Assembly (NCBI GenBank): GCA_963971405.1
Contig: OZ020491.1
Span: 34,151,019 to 34,215,018 of the forward strand
DNA: 64,000 bases
Direction of reading: 5' to 3'
DNA from: Psococerastis gibbosa
Taxonomy: Eukaryota > Arthropoda > Insecta > Psocodea > Psocidae
Shown: piece by piece, positions 1-12,059 of the stretch
Position numbering within the stretch: the stretch's first letter is position 1
Layout of the letters: each line of letters begins with the position of its first letter
Program-made: the position numbers and the translations under genes
The notes under the pieces: model-generated
Told to the model about the DNA's origin: nothing
The model's input: the letters and a program-made list of their open reading frames with translations, nothing else
Databases searched by the model: none

Positions 1-50
1 AAGTGGTCAATGTTAAGTACAATACAGTGAGCCAAAATAAGCCAAATTAA

Positions 51-62
51 GACACCCGTGTC
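51..62. repeat. Short hairpin GACACCCGTGTC (example)
   Basis: Five-base arms GACAC and GTGTC around CC. Present in types a, d, i and l; absent where GACACC is followed by TATATC or CTTATC. Confidence 0.85.
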
Positions 63-252
63 ACATCAAGACCTTTAAAAAAATAAAATAAGTATATAGC
101 TATTTTTCGTATTCTTGTCGAATGAATTTTTTGTAGCTACATTTACACCGATGTACACGCAGGAGCAAGTGGTCAATGTTTAGTACAATACAATGAGCTA
201 AAATAAGCAAAATTAAGACACCTATATCTTTTTAAGACCTTTAAAAAAATAA

Positions 253-279
253 AATAAGTAAATAGCTATTTTTCTTATT
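253..279. repeat. 27-bp imperfect palindrome around AAATAGCTATTT (example)
   Basis: The core 260-271 is a perfect 12-bp palindrome. Outside it AATAAG (253-258) pairs with CTTATT (274-279) after a one-against-two-base interruption. Most monomers with the TTCTTATTC form carry it; types with GTATATAGC or TAGCAATT lose part of it. Confidence 0.92.
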
Positions 280-328
280 CTTGTCGAATGAATTTTTTTT
301 AGCTACATTTACACCGATGAACACGCAG

Positions 329-340
329 GAGCAATTGCTC
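329..340. repeat. 12-bp perfect palindrome GAGCAATTGCTC (example)
   Basis: The sequence equals its own reverse complement and sits at the start of many monomers. The variants GAACAATTGCTC, GAGCAATTGCTT and GAGCAATGGCTC break one position; the CAAGTGG class (b, e, j) lacks it. Confidence 0.95.
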
Positions 341-1330
341 AATGTTAAGTACAATACAATGAGCCAAAATAAGCAAAATTATGACACTCATATCATATCA
401 AGACCTTTAAAAAAAAAAATAAGTATATAGCTATTTTTCGTATTCTTGTCGAATGAATTTTTTTTAGCAACATTTAAACATATTAATACGCAGGAGCAAT
501 GGCTCAATGTCAAGTACAATACAATGAGCCAAAATAAGCAAAATTAAGACACCTATATCTTTTTAAAACCTTTAAAAAAAATAAAATAAGTAAATAGCTA
601 TTTTTCTTATTCTTGTCGAAAGAATTTTTTTTAGCTACATTTACACCGATGAATACGCAGGAGCAATTGCTCAATGTCAAGTTTAATACAATGAGCCAAA
701 ATAAGCTAAATTAAGACACCTTTATCTTTTAAAGACCTTTAAAAAAAAAAAAGTATATAGCTATTTTTTGTATTCTTGTCGAATGAATTTTTTGTAGCTA
801 CATTTACACCGACGAACACGCAGGAGCAAGTGGTCAATGTTAAGTACAATACAATGAGCCTAAAAAAGCAAAATTAAGACACCCGTGTCATATCAAGACC
901 TTTAAAAAAATAAAATAAGTATATAGCTATTTTTCTTATTCTTGTCGAATGAATTTTTTGTAGCTACATTTACACCGATGAACACGCGCGAGCAACTGGT
1001 CAATGTAAGTACAATACAATGAGCATAAATAAGCAAAATTAACACACCTATATCTTTTTAGGACCTTTAAAAAAAATAAAATAAGTAAATAGCTATTTTT
1101 CTTATTCTTGTCGAATGAATTTTTTATAGCTACATTTACACCGATGAACACGCAGGAGCAATTGCTCAATGTTAAGTACAATACAATGAGCCTAAATAAG
1201 CAAAATTAAGACACCTTTATCTTTTTAAGACCTTTAAAAAAAATAAAATAAGTAAATAGCTATTTCTCTTATTCTTGTCGAATGAATTTTTTTTAGCTAC
1301 ATTTACACCGATTTACACGCAGGAGCAATT

Positions 1331-1358
1331 GCTCAATGTTAAGTACAATACATTGAGC
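1331..1358. repeat. Inverted repeat GCTCAATG / CATTGAGC (example)
   Basis: Two 8-base complementary arms, 1331-1338 and 1351-1358, flank a 12-base centre. In monomers with CAATGAGC or CAGTGAGC one arm position is mismatched, so the dyad is perfect only in a subset. Confidence 0.93.
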
Positions 1359-1488
1359 CAAAATAAGCAAAATTAAGACACTCATATCATATCAAGACCT
1401 TTAAAAAAAAAAAAAAAAGTATATAGCTATTTTTCGTATTCTTGTCGAATGAATTTTTTGTAGCTACATTTACACAGATGAACACGCT

Positions 1489-1655
1489 TGAGCAATAGCC
1501 TACTGTTAGATACAGTACAGTGAGCCAAAATAAGCAATATTAAGACACCCATATCTTTTCAAGACCTTTAAAAAAAATAAAATATGTAATTAGCTATTTT
1601 TCGTATTCTTGCCGTATGAATTTTTTTAAGCTACATTTACACCGATGAACACGCA
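1489..1655. repeat. Full-length q-like monomer 1
   Basis: A complete 167-bp monomer carrying the features later split between types q and r: GTTAGATACAGTACAGTGAGCC with GCAATATTAAG in the first half, and GTAATTAGCTATTTTTCG, TTGCCGTATG and TTTTTTTAAGC in the second half. It is a candidate for the ancestral state of the rearranged q/r pair. Confidence 0.8.
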
Positions 1656-2482
1656 GGAGCAATTGCTCAATATTAAATACAATACATTGAGCCAAAATAA
1701 GCAAAATTAAGACACCTATATCTTTTAAAGACCTTTAAAAAAAAAAGAAGTATAGCTATTTTTTGTATTCTTGTCGAATGAATTTTTTGTAGCTACATTT
1801 ACACCGATGAACACGCAGGAGCAATTGCTCAATGTTAATTACAATACAGTGAGCCTAAACAAGCCAAATTAAGACACCTATATCTTTTTAAGACCTTTAA
1901 AAAAAATAAAATAAGTATATAGCTATTATCGTATTCTTGTTGAATGAATTTTTTGTAGCTACATTTACACCGATGAACACGCAGGAGCAATTGTTCAATG
2001 TTATGTCCTACACAATGTACCTAAACAAGCAAAATTAAGACACCTATATCTTTTTAAAACCTTTAAAAAAATAAAATAAGTAAATAGCTATTTTTCTTAT
2101 TCTTGTCGAATGAATTTTTTTTAGCTACATTTACACCGATGAACACGCAGGAGCAATTGCTCAATGTTAAGTACAATACATTGAGCCAAAATAAGCAAAA
2201 TTAAGACACCTATATCTTTTTAAAACCTTTAAAAAAAATAAAATAAGTAAATAGCTATTTTTCATATTCTTGTCGAATGAATTTTTTTTAGCTACATTTA
2301 CACCGATGAACACGCAGGAGCAATTGCTCAATGTTAAGTACAACACAATGAGCCCAAAATAAGCAAAATTAAGACACTCATGTCATATGGAGACCTTTAA
2401 AAAAAAAAATAAGTATATAGCTATTTCTCGTATTCTTGTCGAATGAATTTTTTGTAGCTACATTTACACCGATGAACACGCT

Positions 2483-2649
2483 GGAGCAATTGCTTAATGT
2501 TAGATACAGTACAGTGAGCCAAAATAAGCAATATTAAGACACCCATATCTTTTCAAAACCTTTAAAAAAAATAAAATAAGTAAATAGCTATTTTTCGTAT
2601 TCTTGCCGTATGAATTTTTTTAAGCTACATTTACACCGATGAACACGCA
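2483..2649. repeat. Full-length q-like monomer 2
   Basis: Same layout as 1489-1655, and closer to q at its start: it has GCTGGAGCAATTGC as in all q stumps, where the others have GCTCGAGC or GCTTGAGC. Confidence 0.8.
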
Positions 2650-2820
2650 GGAGCAATTGCTCAATATTAAATACAATACATTGAGCCAAAATAAGCAAAA
2701 TTAAGACACCTATATCTTTTTAAAACCTTTAAAAAAAAAAGAAGTAAATAGCTATTTTTCTTATTCTTGTCGAATGAATTTTTTTTAGCTACATTTACAC
2801 CGATGAACACGCAAAAGCAA

Positions 2821-3540
2821 TTGCTCAATGTTAATTACAATACAATGAGCAAAAATAAGCCAAATTAAGACACCCGTGTCATATCAAGACCTTTAAAAAA
2901 ATAAAATAAGTATAGAGCTATTTTTCGTATTCTTGTCGAATGAATTTTTTTTTAGCAACATTTAAGCCGATGAACACGCAGGAGCAATTGCTCAATGTTA
3001 AGTACAATACAATGAGTCAAAATAAGCAATATTAAGACACCCATATCATTTCAACACCATTAAAAAAAATAAAATAAGTAAATAGCTATTTTTCGTATTC
3101 TTGCCGTATGAATTTTTTTAAGCTACATTTACACCGATGAACACGCAGGAACAATTGCTCACTGTTGAGTACAATACATGGAGCCAAAATAAGCAAAATT
3201 AAGGCACCTATATCTTTTTAAAACCTTAAAAAAAAAAAAAAATAAGTAAATAGCTATTTTTCTTATTCATGCCGAATGAATTTTTTTTAGCTACATTTAC
3301 ACCGATGAACTCGCAGGAGCAATTGCTCAATGTTAAGTACAATACAATGAGCCACAATAAGCAAAATGAAGACACCCTTATCATATCAAGACCTTTAAAA
3401 AAAATAAAATAAGTAAATAGCAATTTTTTTTATTCTTGTCGAATGAATTTTTTTTAGCTACATTTACACCGATGAACACGCAGGAACAATTGCTCACTGT
3501 TAAGTACAATACATTGAGCCAAAATAAGCAAAATTAAGGC
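2821..3540. repeat. 720-bp duplication, copy 1
   Basis: It matches 4491-5210 at a constant offset of 1670 bp (10 monomers). Shared odd features are the ATGAGCAAAAATAAGCC start, TTTAAGCCGATG, ACTGTTGAGTACAATACATGG and a long A-tract at about 3227-3241. Confidence 0.88.
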
Positions 3541-4490
3541 ACCTATATCTTTTTAAAACCTTTAAAAAAATAAAATAAGTAAATAGCTATTTTTCTTTTC
3601 TTGTCGAATGAATTTTTTTTTAGCAACATTTAAGCCGATGAACACGCAGGGGCAATTGCTCAATGTTAAATACAATACAATGAGTCAAAATAAGCAATAT
3701 TAAGACACCCATATCATTTCAAGACCATTAAAAAAAATAAAATAAGTAAATAGCTATTTTTCGTATTCTTGCCGTATGAATTTTTTTAAGCTACATTTAC
3801 ACCGATGAACACGCAGGAACAATTGCTCACTGTTATGTACAATACATTGAGCCAAAATAAGCAAAATTAAGGCACCTATATCTTTTTAAAACCTTAAAAA
3901 AAAATAAAATAAGTAAATAGCTATTTTTCTTATTCTTGTCGAATTAATTTTTTTTAGCTACATTTACACCGATGAACTCGCAGGAGCAATTGCTCAATGT
4001 TAAGTACAATACAGTGAGCCAAAATAAGCAAAATGAAGACACCCTTATCATATCAAGACCTTAAAAAAAAAAAAAAATAAGTAAATAGCAATTTTTTTTA
4101 TTCTTGTCGAATGAATTTTTTTTAGCTACATTTACACCGATGAACTCGCAGGAGCAATTGCTCAATGTTAAGTACAATACAGTGAGCCAAAATAAGCAAA
4201 ATGAAGACACCCTTATCATATCAAGACCTTTAAAAAAAATAAAATAAGTAAATAGCCATTTTTTTTATTCTTGTCGAATGAATTTTTTTTAGCTACATTT
4301 ACAACGATGAACACGCAGGGGCAATTGCTCAATGTCAAGTACAATACATTGAGCCAAAATAAGCAAAATTAAGACACCTATATCTTTTTAAAACCTTTAA
4401 AAAAATAAAATAAGTAAATAGCTATTTTTCTTATTCTTGTCGAATGAATTTTTTTTAGCTACATTTACACCGATGAACACGCAGGAGCAA

Positions 4491-5210
4491 TTGCTCAATG
4501 TTTATTACAATACAATGAGCAAAAATAAGCCAAATTAAGACACCCGTGTCATATCAAGACCTTTAAAAAAATAAAATAAGTATAGAGCTATTTTTCGTAT
4601 TCTTGTCGAATGAATTTTTTTTTAGCAACATTTAAGCCGATGAACACGCAGGAGCAATTGCTCAATGTTAAGTACAATACAATGAGTCAAAATAAGCAAT
4701 ATTAAGACACCCATATCATTTCAACACCATTAAAAAAAATAAAATAAGTAAATAGCTATTTTTCGTATTCTTGCCGTATGAATTTTTTTAAGCTACATTT
4801 ACACCGATGAACACGCAGGAACAATTGCTCACTGTTGAGTACAATACATGGAGCCAAAATAAGCAAAATTAAGGCACCTATATCTTTTTAAAACCTTAAA
4901 AAAAAAAAAAAATAAGTAAATAGCTATTTTTCTTATTCTTGCCGAATGAATTTTTTTTAGCTACATTTACACCGATGAACTCGCAGGAGCAATTGCTCAA
5001 TGTTAAGTACAATACAATGAGCCACAATAAGCAAAATGAAGACACCCTTATCATATCAAGACCTTTAAAAAAAATAAAATAAGTAAATAGCAATTTTTTT
5101 TATTCTTGTCGAATGAATTTTTTTTAGCTACATTTACACCGATGAACACGCAGGAACAATTGCTCACTGTTAAGTACAATACATTGAGCCAAAATAAGCA
5201 AAATTAAGGC
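4491..5210. repeat. 720-bp duplication, copy 2
   Basis: This is the second copy of 2821-3540. Differences are few, such as TTTATTACAA against TTAATTACAA at the start and TTCTTGCCG against TTCATGCCG. It joins block X copy 2 directly at about 5210, so the junction of two duplications lies there. Confidence 0.88.
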
Positions 5211-6077
5211 ACCTTTATCTTTTAAAGACCTTTAAAAAAAATAAAATAAGTACATAGCTATTTCTCTTATTCTTGTCGAATGAATTTTTTTTAGCTACAT
5301 TTACACCGATTTACACGCAGGAGCAATTGCTCAATGTTAAGTACAATACATTGAGCCAAAATAAGCAAAATTAAGACACTCATATCATATCAAGACCTTA
5401 AAAAAAAAAAAAAAAGTATATAGCTATTTTTCGTATTCTTGTCGAATGAATTTTTTGTAGCTACATTTACACCGATGAACACGCTCGAGCAATAGCCTAC
5501 TGTTAGATACAGTACAGTGAGCCAAAATAAGCAATATTAAGACACCCATATCTTTTCAAGACCTTTAAAAAAAATAAAATATGTAATTAGCTATTTTTCG
5601 TATTCTTGCCGTATGAATTTTTTTAAGCTACATTTACACCGATGAACACGCAGGAGCAATTGCTCAATATTAAATACAATACATTGAGCCAAAATAAGCA
5701 AAATTAAGACACCTATATCTTTTAAAGACCTTTAAAAAAAAAAGAAGTATAGCTATTTTTTGTATTCTTGTCGAATGAATTTTTTGTAGCTACATTTACA
5801 CCGATGAACACGCAGGAGCAATTGCTCAATGTTAATTACAATACAGTGAGCCTAAACAAGCCAAATTAAGACACCTATATCTTTTTAAGACCTTTAAAAA
5901 AAATAAAATAAGTATATAGCTATTATCGTATTCTTGTCGAATGAATTTTTTGTAGCTACATTTACACCGATGAACACGCAGGAGCAATTGTTCAATGTTA
6001 TGTCCTACACAATGTACCTAAACAAGCAAAATTAAGACACCTATCTCTTTTTAAAACCTTTAAAAAAATAAAATAAG
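5208..6077. repeat. Block X, copy 2
   Basis: It repeats copy 1 at an offset of 3997 bp (AATAGCCTACTG at 5491; TGTCCTACAC at 6001 against 2004). Small differences include CGAGC against TTGAGC before AATAGCC and a different A-tract length. Confidence 0.85.
5486..5652. repeat. Full-length q-like monomer 3
   Basis: A complete q-like monomer inside block X copy 2, with GTAATTAGC and TTGCCGTATG in its second half. Confidence 0.8.
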
Positions 6078-6201
6078 TAAATAGCTATTTTTCTTATTCT
6101 TGTCGAATGAATTTTATTTAGCTACATTTACACCGATGAACACGCAGGAGCAATTGCTCAATGTTAAGTACAATACAATGAGCCTAAATAAGCAAAATAA
6201 A

Positions 6202-6843
6202 GACACCTTTATCTTTTTAAGACCTTTAAAAAAAATAAAATAAGTAAATAGCTATTTCTCTTATTCTTGTCGAATGAATTTTTTTTAGCTACATTTACAC
6301 CGATTTACACGCAGGAGCAATTTCTCAATGTTTAGTACAATACATTGAGCCAAAATAAGCAAAATTAAGACACTCATATCATATCAAGACCTTTAAAAAA
6401 AAAAAAAAAAGTATATAGCTATTTTTCGTATTCTTGTCGAATGAATTTTTTGTAGCTACATTTACACCGATGAACACGCTCGAGCAATAGCCTACTGTTA
6501 GATACAGTACAGTGAGCCAAAATAAGCAATATTAAGACACCCATATCTTTTCAAGACCTTTAAAAAAAATAAAATATGTAATTAGCTATTTTTCGTATTC
6601 TTGCCGTATGAATTTTTTTAAGCTACATTTACACCGATGAACACGCAGGAGCAATTGCTCAATGTTAATTACAATACATTGAGCCAAAATAAGCAAAATT
6701 TAGACACCTATATCTTTTAAAGACCTTTAAAAAAAAAAGAAGTATAGCTATTTTTTGTATTCTTGTCGAATGAATTTTTTGTAGCTACATTTACACCGAT
6801 GAACACGCAGGAGCAATTGCTCAATGTTAATTACAATACAGTG
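6202..6843. repeat. Block X, copy 3 (partial)
   Basis: It follows copy 2 at about 995 bp, or six monomers (AATAGCC at 6486). It matches through the full-length GTTAGATACAGTAC monomer, then diverges: GAGCCAAAATAAGCC here where copy 2 has GAGCCTAAACAAGCC. Confidence 0.8.
6481..6647. repeat. Full-length q-like monomer 4
   Basis: A complete q-like monomer inside block X copy 3. It and 5486-5652 differ little, as expected from the 995-bp duplication. Confidence 0.8.
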
Positions 6844-8223
6844 AGCCAAAATAAGCCAAATTAAGACACCCGTGTCATATCAAGACCTTTAAAAGAAATA
6901 AAATAAGTATATAGCTATTTTTCGTATTCTTGTCGAATGAATTTTTTGTAGCTACATTTACACCGATGTACACGCAGGAGCAAGTGGTCAATGTTAAGTA
7001 CAATACAATGAGCCTAAATAAGCAAAATTAAGACACCTATATCTTTTGAAGACCTTTAAAAAAAATAAAATAAGTAAATAGCTATTTTTCTTATTCTTGT
7101 CGAATGAATTTTTTTTAGCTACATTTACACCGATGAACACGCAGGAACACTTGCTCAATGTTAAGTACAATACAATGAGCCAAAATAAGCAAAATTAAGA
7201 CACCTATATCCTTTTAAAACCTTTAAAAAAATAAAATAAGTAAATAGCTATTTTTCCTATTCTTGTCGAATGAATTTTTTTTAGCTACATTTACACCGAT
7301 GAACACGCAGGAACAATTGCTCACTGTTAGGTACAATACATTGAGCCAAAATAAGCAAAATTAAGGCACCCTTGTCATATCAAGACCTTTAAAAAAAATA
7401 AAATAAGTAAATAGCTATTTTTTTTATTCTTGCCGAATGAATTTTTTTTAGCAACATTACAACCGATGAACACGCAGGAGCAATTGCTCAATGTCAAGTA
7501 CAATACAATGAGCCAAAATAAGCAAAATTAAGACACCTATATGTTTTTAGAACCTTTAAAAAAATAAAATAAGTAAATAGCTATTTTTCTTATTCATGTC
7601 GAATGAATTTTTTTTAGCTACATTTACACCGATGAACACGCAGGAGCTATTGCTCAATGTTAATTACAATACATTGAGCAAAAATAAGCCAAATTAAGAC
7701 ACCCGTGTCATATCAAGACCTTTAAAAAAAATAAAATAAGTATATAGCTATTTTTTGTATTCTTGTCGAATGAATTTTTTGTAGCTACATTTACACCGAT
7801 GAACACGCAAAAGCAATTGGTCAATGTTTAGTACAATACATTGAGCCTAAACAAGCAAAATTAGACACCTATATCTTTTTAAGACCTTTAAAAAAAATAA
7901 AATAAGTAAATAGCTATTTTTATTATTCTTGTCGAATGAATTTTGTTTAGCTACATTTACACCGATGAACACGCAGGAACAATTGCTCAATGTTAAGCAC
8001 AATACATTGAGCCAAAATATGCAAAATTAAGACACCTGTATCTTTTTAAGACCTTTAAAAAAAATAAAATAAGTAAATAGCTATTTTTCTTATTCTTGTC
8101 GAATGAATTTTTTTTAGCTACATTTACACCGATGAACACGCAGGAACAATTGCTCAATATTAAGTACAATACACTGAGCCAAAATAAGCAAAATAAAGAC
8201 ACTTATATCTTTCTAAAACCTTT

Positions 8224-8282
8224 AAAAAAAATAAAATAAGTAAATAGCTATTTTTCTTATTCTTGTCGAATGAATTTTTTTT
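8224..8282. repeat. A-tract and T-tract pair within a monomer (example)
   Basis: A8 at 8224-8231 and T8 at 8275-8282, 51 bp start to start. Similar pairs occur in most monomers; the A-tract varies from about 6 to 15 bases and the T-tract from 6 to 9. These runs account for much of the length variation between monomers. Confidence 0.85.
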
Positions 8283-8299
8283 AGCTACATTTACACCGA

Positions 8300-10044
8300 T
8301 GAACGCGCAGGAGCAATTGCTCAATGTTTAGTACAATACAATGAGCCAAAATAAGCAAAATTAAGACACCCTTATCATATCAAGACCTTTAAAAAAAATA
8401 AAATAAGTAATTAGCTATTTTTCTTATTCTTGTCGAATGAATTTTTTTTAGCTACATTTACACCGATGAACACGCATGAGCAATTGCTTAATGTTAAGTA
8501 CAATACAGTGAGCCAAAATAAGCAAAATTAAGACACCTATATCTTTTTTAAACCATTAAAAAAATAAAATAAGTAAATAGCTATTTTTCTTATTCTTGTC
8601 GAATGAATTTTTTTTAGCTACATTTACACTGATGAACACGCAGGAACAATTGCTCAATGTTAATTACAATACATTGAGCCAAAACAAGCCTAATTAAGAC
8701 ACCCGTGTCATATCAAGACCTTTAAAAAAAATAAAATAAGTAAATAGCTATTTTTCGTATTCTTGTCGAATGAATTTTTTTTAGCTACATTTACACCGAT
8801 GAACACGCAGGAGCAATTGCTTAATGTTAAGTACAATACAATGAGCCAAAATAAGCAAAATTAAGACACCCTTATCATATCAAGACCTTTTGAAAAATAA
8901 AATAAGTAAATAGCTATTTTTCTTATTCTTGTCGAATGAATTTTTTTTAGCTACATTTACACCGATGAACGCGCAGGAGCAATTGCTCAATGTTTAGTAC
9001 AATACAATGAGCCAAAATAAGCAAAATTAAGACACCCTTATCATATCAAGACCTTTAAAAAAAATAAAATAAGTAAATAGCTATTTTTCTTATTTTTGTC
9101 GAATGAATTTTTTTAGCTACATTTACACCGATGAACACGCTGGAGCAATTGCCTAATGTTAGATACAGTACATTGAGCCAAAATAAGCAATATTAAGACA
9201 CCCATCTTTAATGCTCAAATTGCTCAATGTCAAGTACAATACAATGAGCAAAAGTAAGCAAAATTAAGACACCCTTATCATATCAAGACCTTTAAAAAAA
9301 ATAAAATAAGTAATTAGCTATTTTTCTTATTCTTGTCGAATGAATTTTTTTTAGCTACATTTACACCGATGAACACGCAGGAGCAATTGCTTAATGTTAA
9401 GTACAATACAATGAGCCAAAATAAGCAAAATTAAGACACCCTTATCATATCAAGACCTTTAAAAAAATAAAATGAGTAAATAGCTATTTTTCTTATTCTT
9501 GTCGAATGAATTTTTTTTAGCTACATTTACATCGATGAACACGCAGGAGCAATTGCTTAATGTTAAATACAATACAATGAGCCAAAGTAAGCAAAATTAA
9601 GACACCCTTATCATATCAAGACCTTTTGAAAAATAAAATAAGTAAATAGCTATTTTTCTTATTCTTGTCGAATGAATTTTTTTTAGCTACATTTACACCG
9701 ATGAACGCGCAGGAGCAATTGCTCAATGTTTAGTACAATACAATGAGCCAAAATAAGCAAAATTAAGACACCCTTATCATATCAAGACCTTTAAAAAAAA
9801 TAAAATAAGTAAATAGCTATTTTTTTATTCTTGTCGAATGAATTTTTTTTAGCAACATTTAAACCGATGAACACGCAGGAGCAATTGCTCAATGTCAAGT
9901 ACAATACAATGAGCAAAAGTAAGCAAAATTAAGACACCCTTATCATATCAAGACCTTTAAAAAAAATAAAATAAGTAAATAGCTATTTTTCTTATTTTTG
10001 TCGAATGAATTTTTTTTAGCTACATTTACACCGATGAACACGCT
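8300..10044. repeat. Transition zone: first o, n, p, q and r monomers
   Basis: Here the types found in the right-hand HORs first appear: o (GAACGCGCAGG with TGTTTAG) near 8310, 8976 and 9712; GACCTTTTGAAAAAT monomers (n-like) near 8810 and 9546; p near 9879; and the first q stump at 9142. The segment from 9142 to 10044 (q r k n o p) is 903 bp from one q to the next. The second q (10045) is followed by r, a and b, the order kept in later units. Confidence 0.8.
9142..9213. repeat. Truncated monomer q, copy 1
   Basis: A 72-bp stump of a monomer (GCCTAATGTTAGATACAG ... AATATTAAGACACCC) that breaks at ATCTTTAATG and restarts as CTCAAATTGCTCAATG, the beginning of type r. A normal monomer would run another 94 bp or so. 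The next r here has TTCTTATTCTTGTCG where all later ones have TTCGTATTTTTGCCG. Confidence 0.92.
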
Positions 10045-10116
10045 GGAGCAATTGCCTAATGTTAGATACAGTACATTGAGCCAAAATAAGCAATATTAAG
10101 ACACCCATCTTTAATG
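10045..10116. repeat. Truncated monomer q, copy 2
   Basis: Same 72-bp stump and same junction as copy 1, 903 bp later. It is followed by r with the GTAATTAGC ... TTGCCGTATG tail, then a and b. Confidence 0.92.
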
Positions 10117-12059
10117 CTCAAATTGCTCAATGTCAAGTACAATACAATGAGCAAAAGTAAGCAAAATTAAGACACCCTTATCATATCAAGACCTTTAAAA
10201 AAAATAAAATAAGTAATTAGCTATTTTTCGTATTTTTGCCGTATGAATTTTTTTAAGCTACATTTACACCGATGAACACGCAGGAGCAATGCTCAATGTT
10301 AATTACAATACAATGAGCCAAAATAAGCCAAATTAAGACACCCGTGTCATATCAAGACCTTTAAAAAAAATAAAAAAAGTATATAGCTATTTTTCGTATT
10401 CTTGTCGAATGAATTTTTTGTAGCTACATTTACACCGATGAACACGCAGGAGCAAGTGGTCAATGTTAAGTACAATACAATGAGCCTAAGTAAGCAAAAT
10501 TAAGACACCTATATCTTTTTAAAACCTTTAAAAAAAATAAAATAAGTAAATAGCTATTTTTCTTATTCTTGTCGAATGAATTTTTTTTAGCTACATTTAC
10601 ACCGATGAACACGCAGGAACAATTGGTCAATGTTAAGTACAATACAATGAGCCAAAACAAGCAAAATTAAGACACCTATATCTTTTTAAAACCTTTAAAA
10701 AAATAAAATAAGTAAATAGCTATTTTTCTAATTCTTGTCGAATGAATTTTTTTTAGCTACATTTACACCGATGAACACGCAGGAGCAATGGCTCAATGTT
10801 AATTACAATACAATGAGCCAAAATAAGCCAAATTAAAACACCCGTGTCATATCAAGACCTTTAAAAAAAATAAAATAAGTAAATAGCTATTTTTTTTATT
10901 CTTGTCGAATGAATTTTTTTTAGCAACATTTAAACCGATGAACACGCAGGAGCAATTGCTCAATGTCAAGTACAATACAGTGAGCCAAAATAAGCAAAAT
11001 TAAGACACCTATATCTTTTCTAAACCATTAAAAAAATAAAATATGTAAATAGCTATTTTTCTTATTCTTGTCGAATGAATTTTTTTTAGCTACATTTACA
11101 CTGATGAACACGCAGGAACAATTGCTCAATGTTAATTACAATACATTGAGCTAAAGCAAGCCTAATTAAGACACCCGTGTCATATCAAGACCTTTAAAAA
11201 AAATAAAATAAGTAAATAGCTATTTTTCGTATTCTTGTCGAATGAATTTTTTTTAGCTACATTTACACTGATGAACACGCAGGAACAATTGCTCAATGTT
11301 TATTACAATACATTGAGCCAAAACAAGCCTAATTAAGACACCCGTGTCATATCAAGACCTTTAAAAAAAATAAAATAAGTAAATAGCTATTTTTCGTATT
11401 CTTGTCGAATGAATTTTTTGTAGCTACATTTACACCGACGAACACGCACGAGCAAGTGGCCAATGTTAAGTACAATACACTGAGCCTAAATAAGCAAAAC
11501 TAAGACACCTATATCTTTTTGAGACCTTTAAAAAAAATAAAATAAGTAAATAGCTATTTTTCTTATTCTTGTCGAATGAATTTTTTTTAGCTACATTTAC
11601 ACCGATGAACACGCAGGAGCAATTGCTTAATGTTAAGTACAATACAATGAGCCAAAATAAGCAAAATAAAGTTACCCTTATCATATCAAGACCTTTAAAA
11701 AAATAAAATAAGTAAATAGCTATTTTTTTTATTCTTGTCGAATGAATTTTTTTTAGCAACATTTAAACCGATGAACACGCAGGAGCAAGTGCTCAATGTT
11801 AATTACAATACAATGAGCCAAAATAAGCCAATTGAAGACACCCGTGTCATATCAAGACCTTTAAAAAAAATAAAATAAGTATATAGCTATTTTTCGTATT
11901 CTTGTCGAATGAATTTTTTGTGGCTACATTTACACCGATGAACACGCAGGAGCAAGTGGCCAATGTTAAGTACAATACAGTGAGCCTAAATAAGCAAAAT
12001 TAAGACACCTATATCTTTTTAAGACCTTTAAAAAAAATAAAATAAGTAAATAGCTATTT

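Larger units (their letters stand above)
1209..2080. repeat. Block X, copy 1
   Basis: About 5 monomers marked in order by TATTTCTCTTATTC (near 1261), GATTTACACGCAGG (near 1310), AATAGCCTACTG (1494), a GTTAGATACAGTAC monomer and TTATGTCCTACACAATG (2001). The same ordered series occurs 3997 bp downstream (24 monomers away). Confidence 0.85.
1..8200. repeat. Left domain: heterogeneous, divergent monomers
   Basis: Neighbouring monomers here differ by many private changes, for example GATGTACACG at 151 and 6967, GATTTACACG near 1311, 5309 and 6302, TTATGTCCTACAC near 2001 and 5998, and GCAAAAGCAA near 2811 and 7807. No unit of more than about 1 kb is repeated in tandem with near identity, in contrast to everything right of 18 kb. 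Similar monomers are instead dispersed: the one around 27-180 reappears about 6.8 kb later (around 6841-6990). This is the usual appearance of an older part of an array that is no longer being homogenised; that reading is an inference. Confidence 0.8.

Noticed and set aside
9142..9213. Insertion sequence or transposon end at the q junction
   Set aside because: Both sides of the junction are satellite sequence. There is no terminal inverted repeat, target-site duplication or coding remnant, so out-of-register recombination is simpler.
11466..11762. A minus-strand open frame of 98 codons, with like frames at 20191, 24594, 29494 and 33561, and many frames of 64-81 codons elsewhere
   Set aside because: They are translations of the satellite itself. 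They end wherever A-tract length or monomer length (not a multiple of 3) shifts the frame, synonymous positions are no more variable than others, and no start context, domain or signal peptide stands out beyond the K/N/L/I/F bias of AT-rich DNA.
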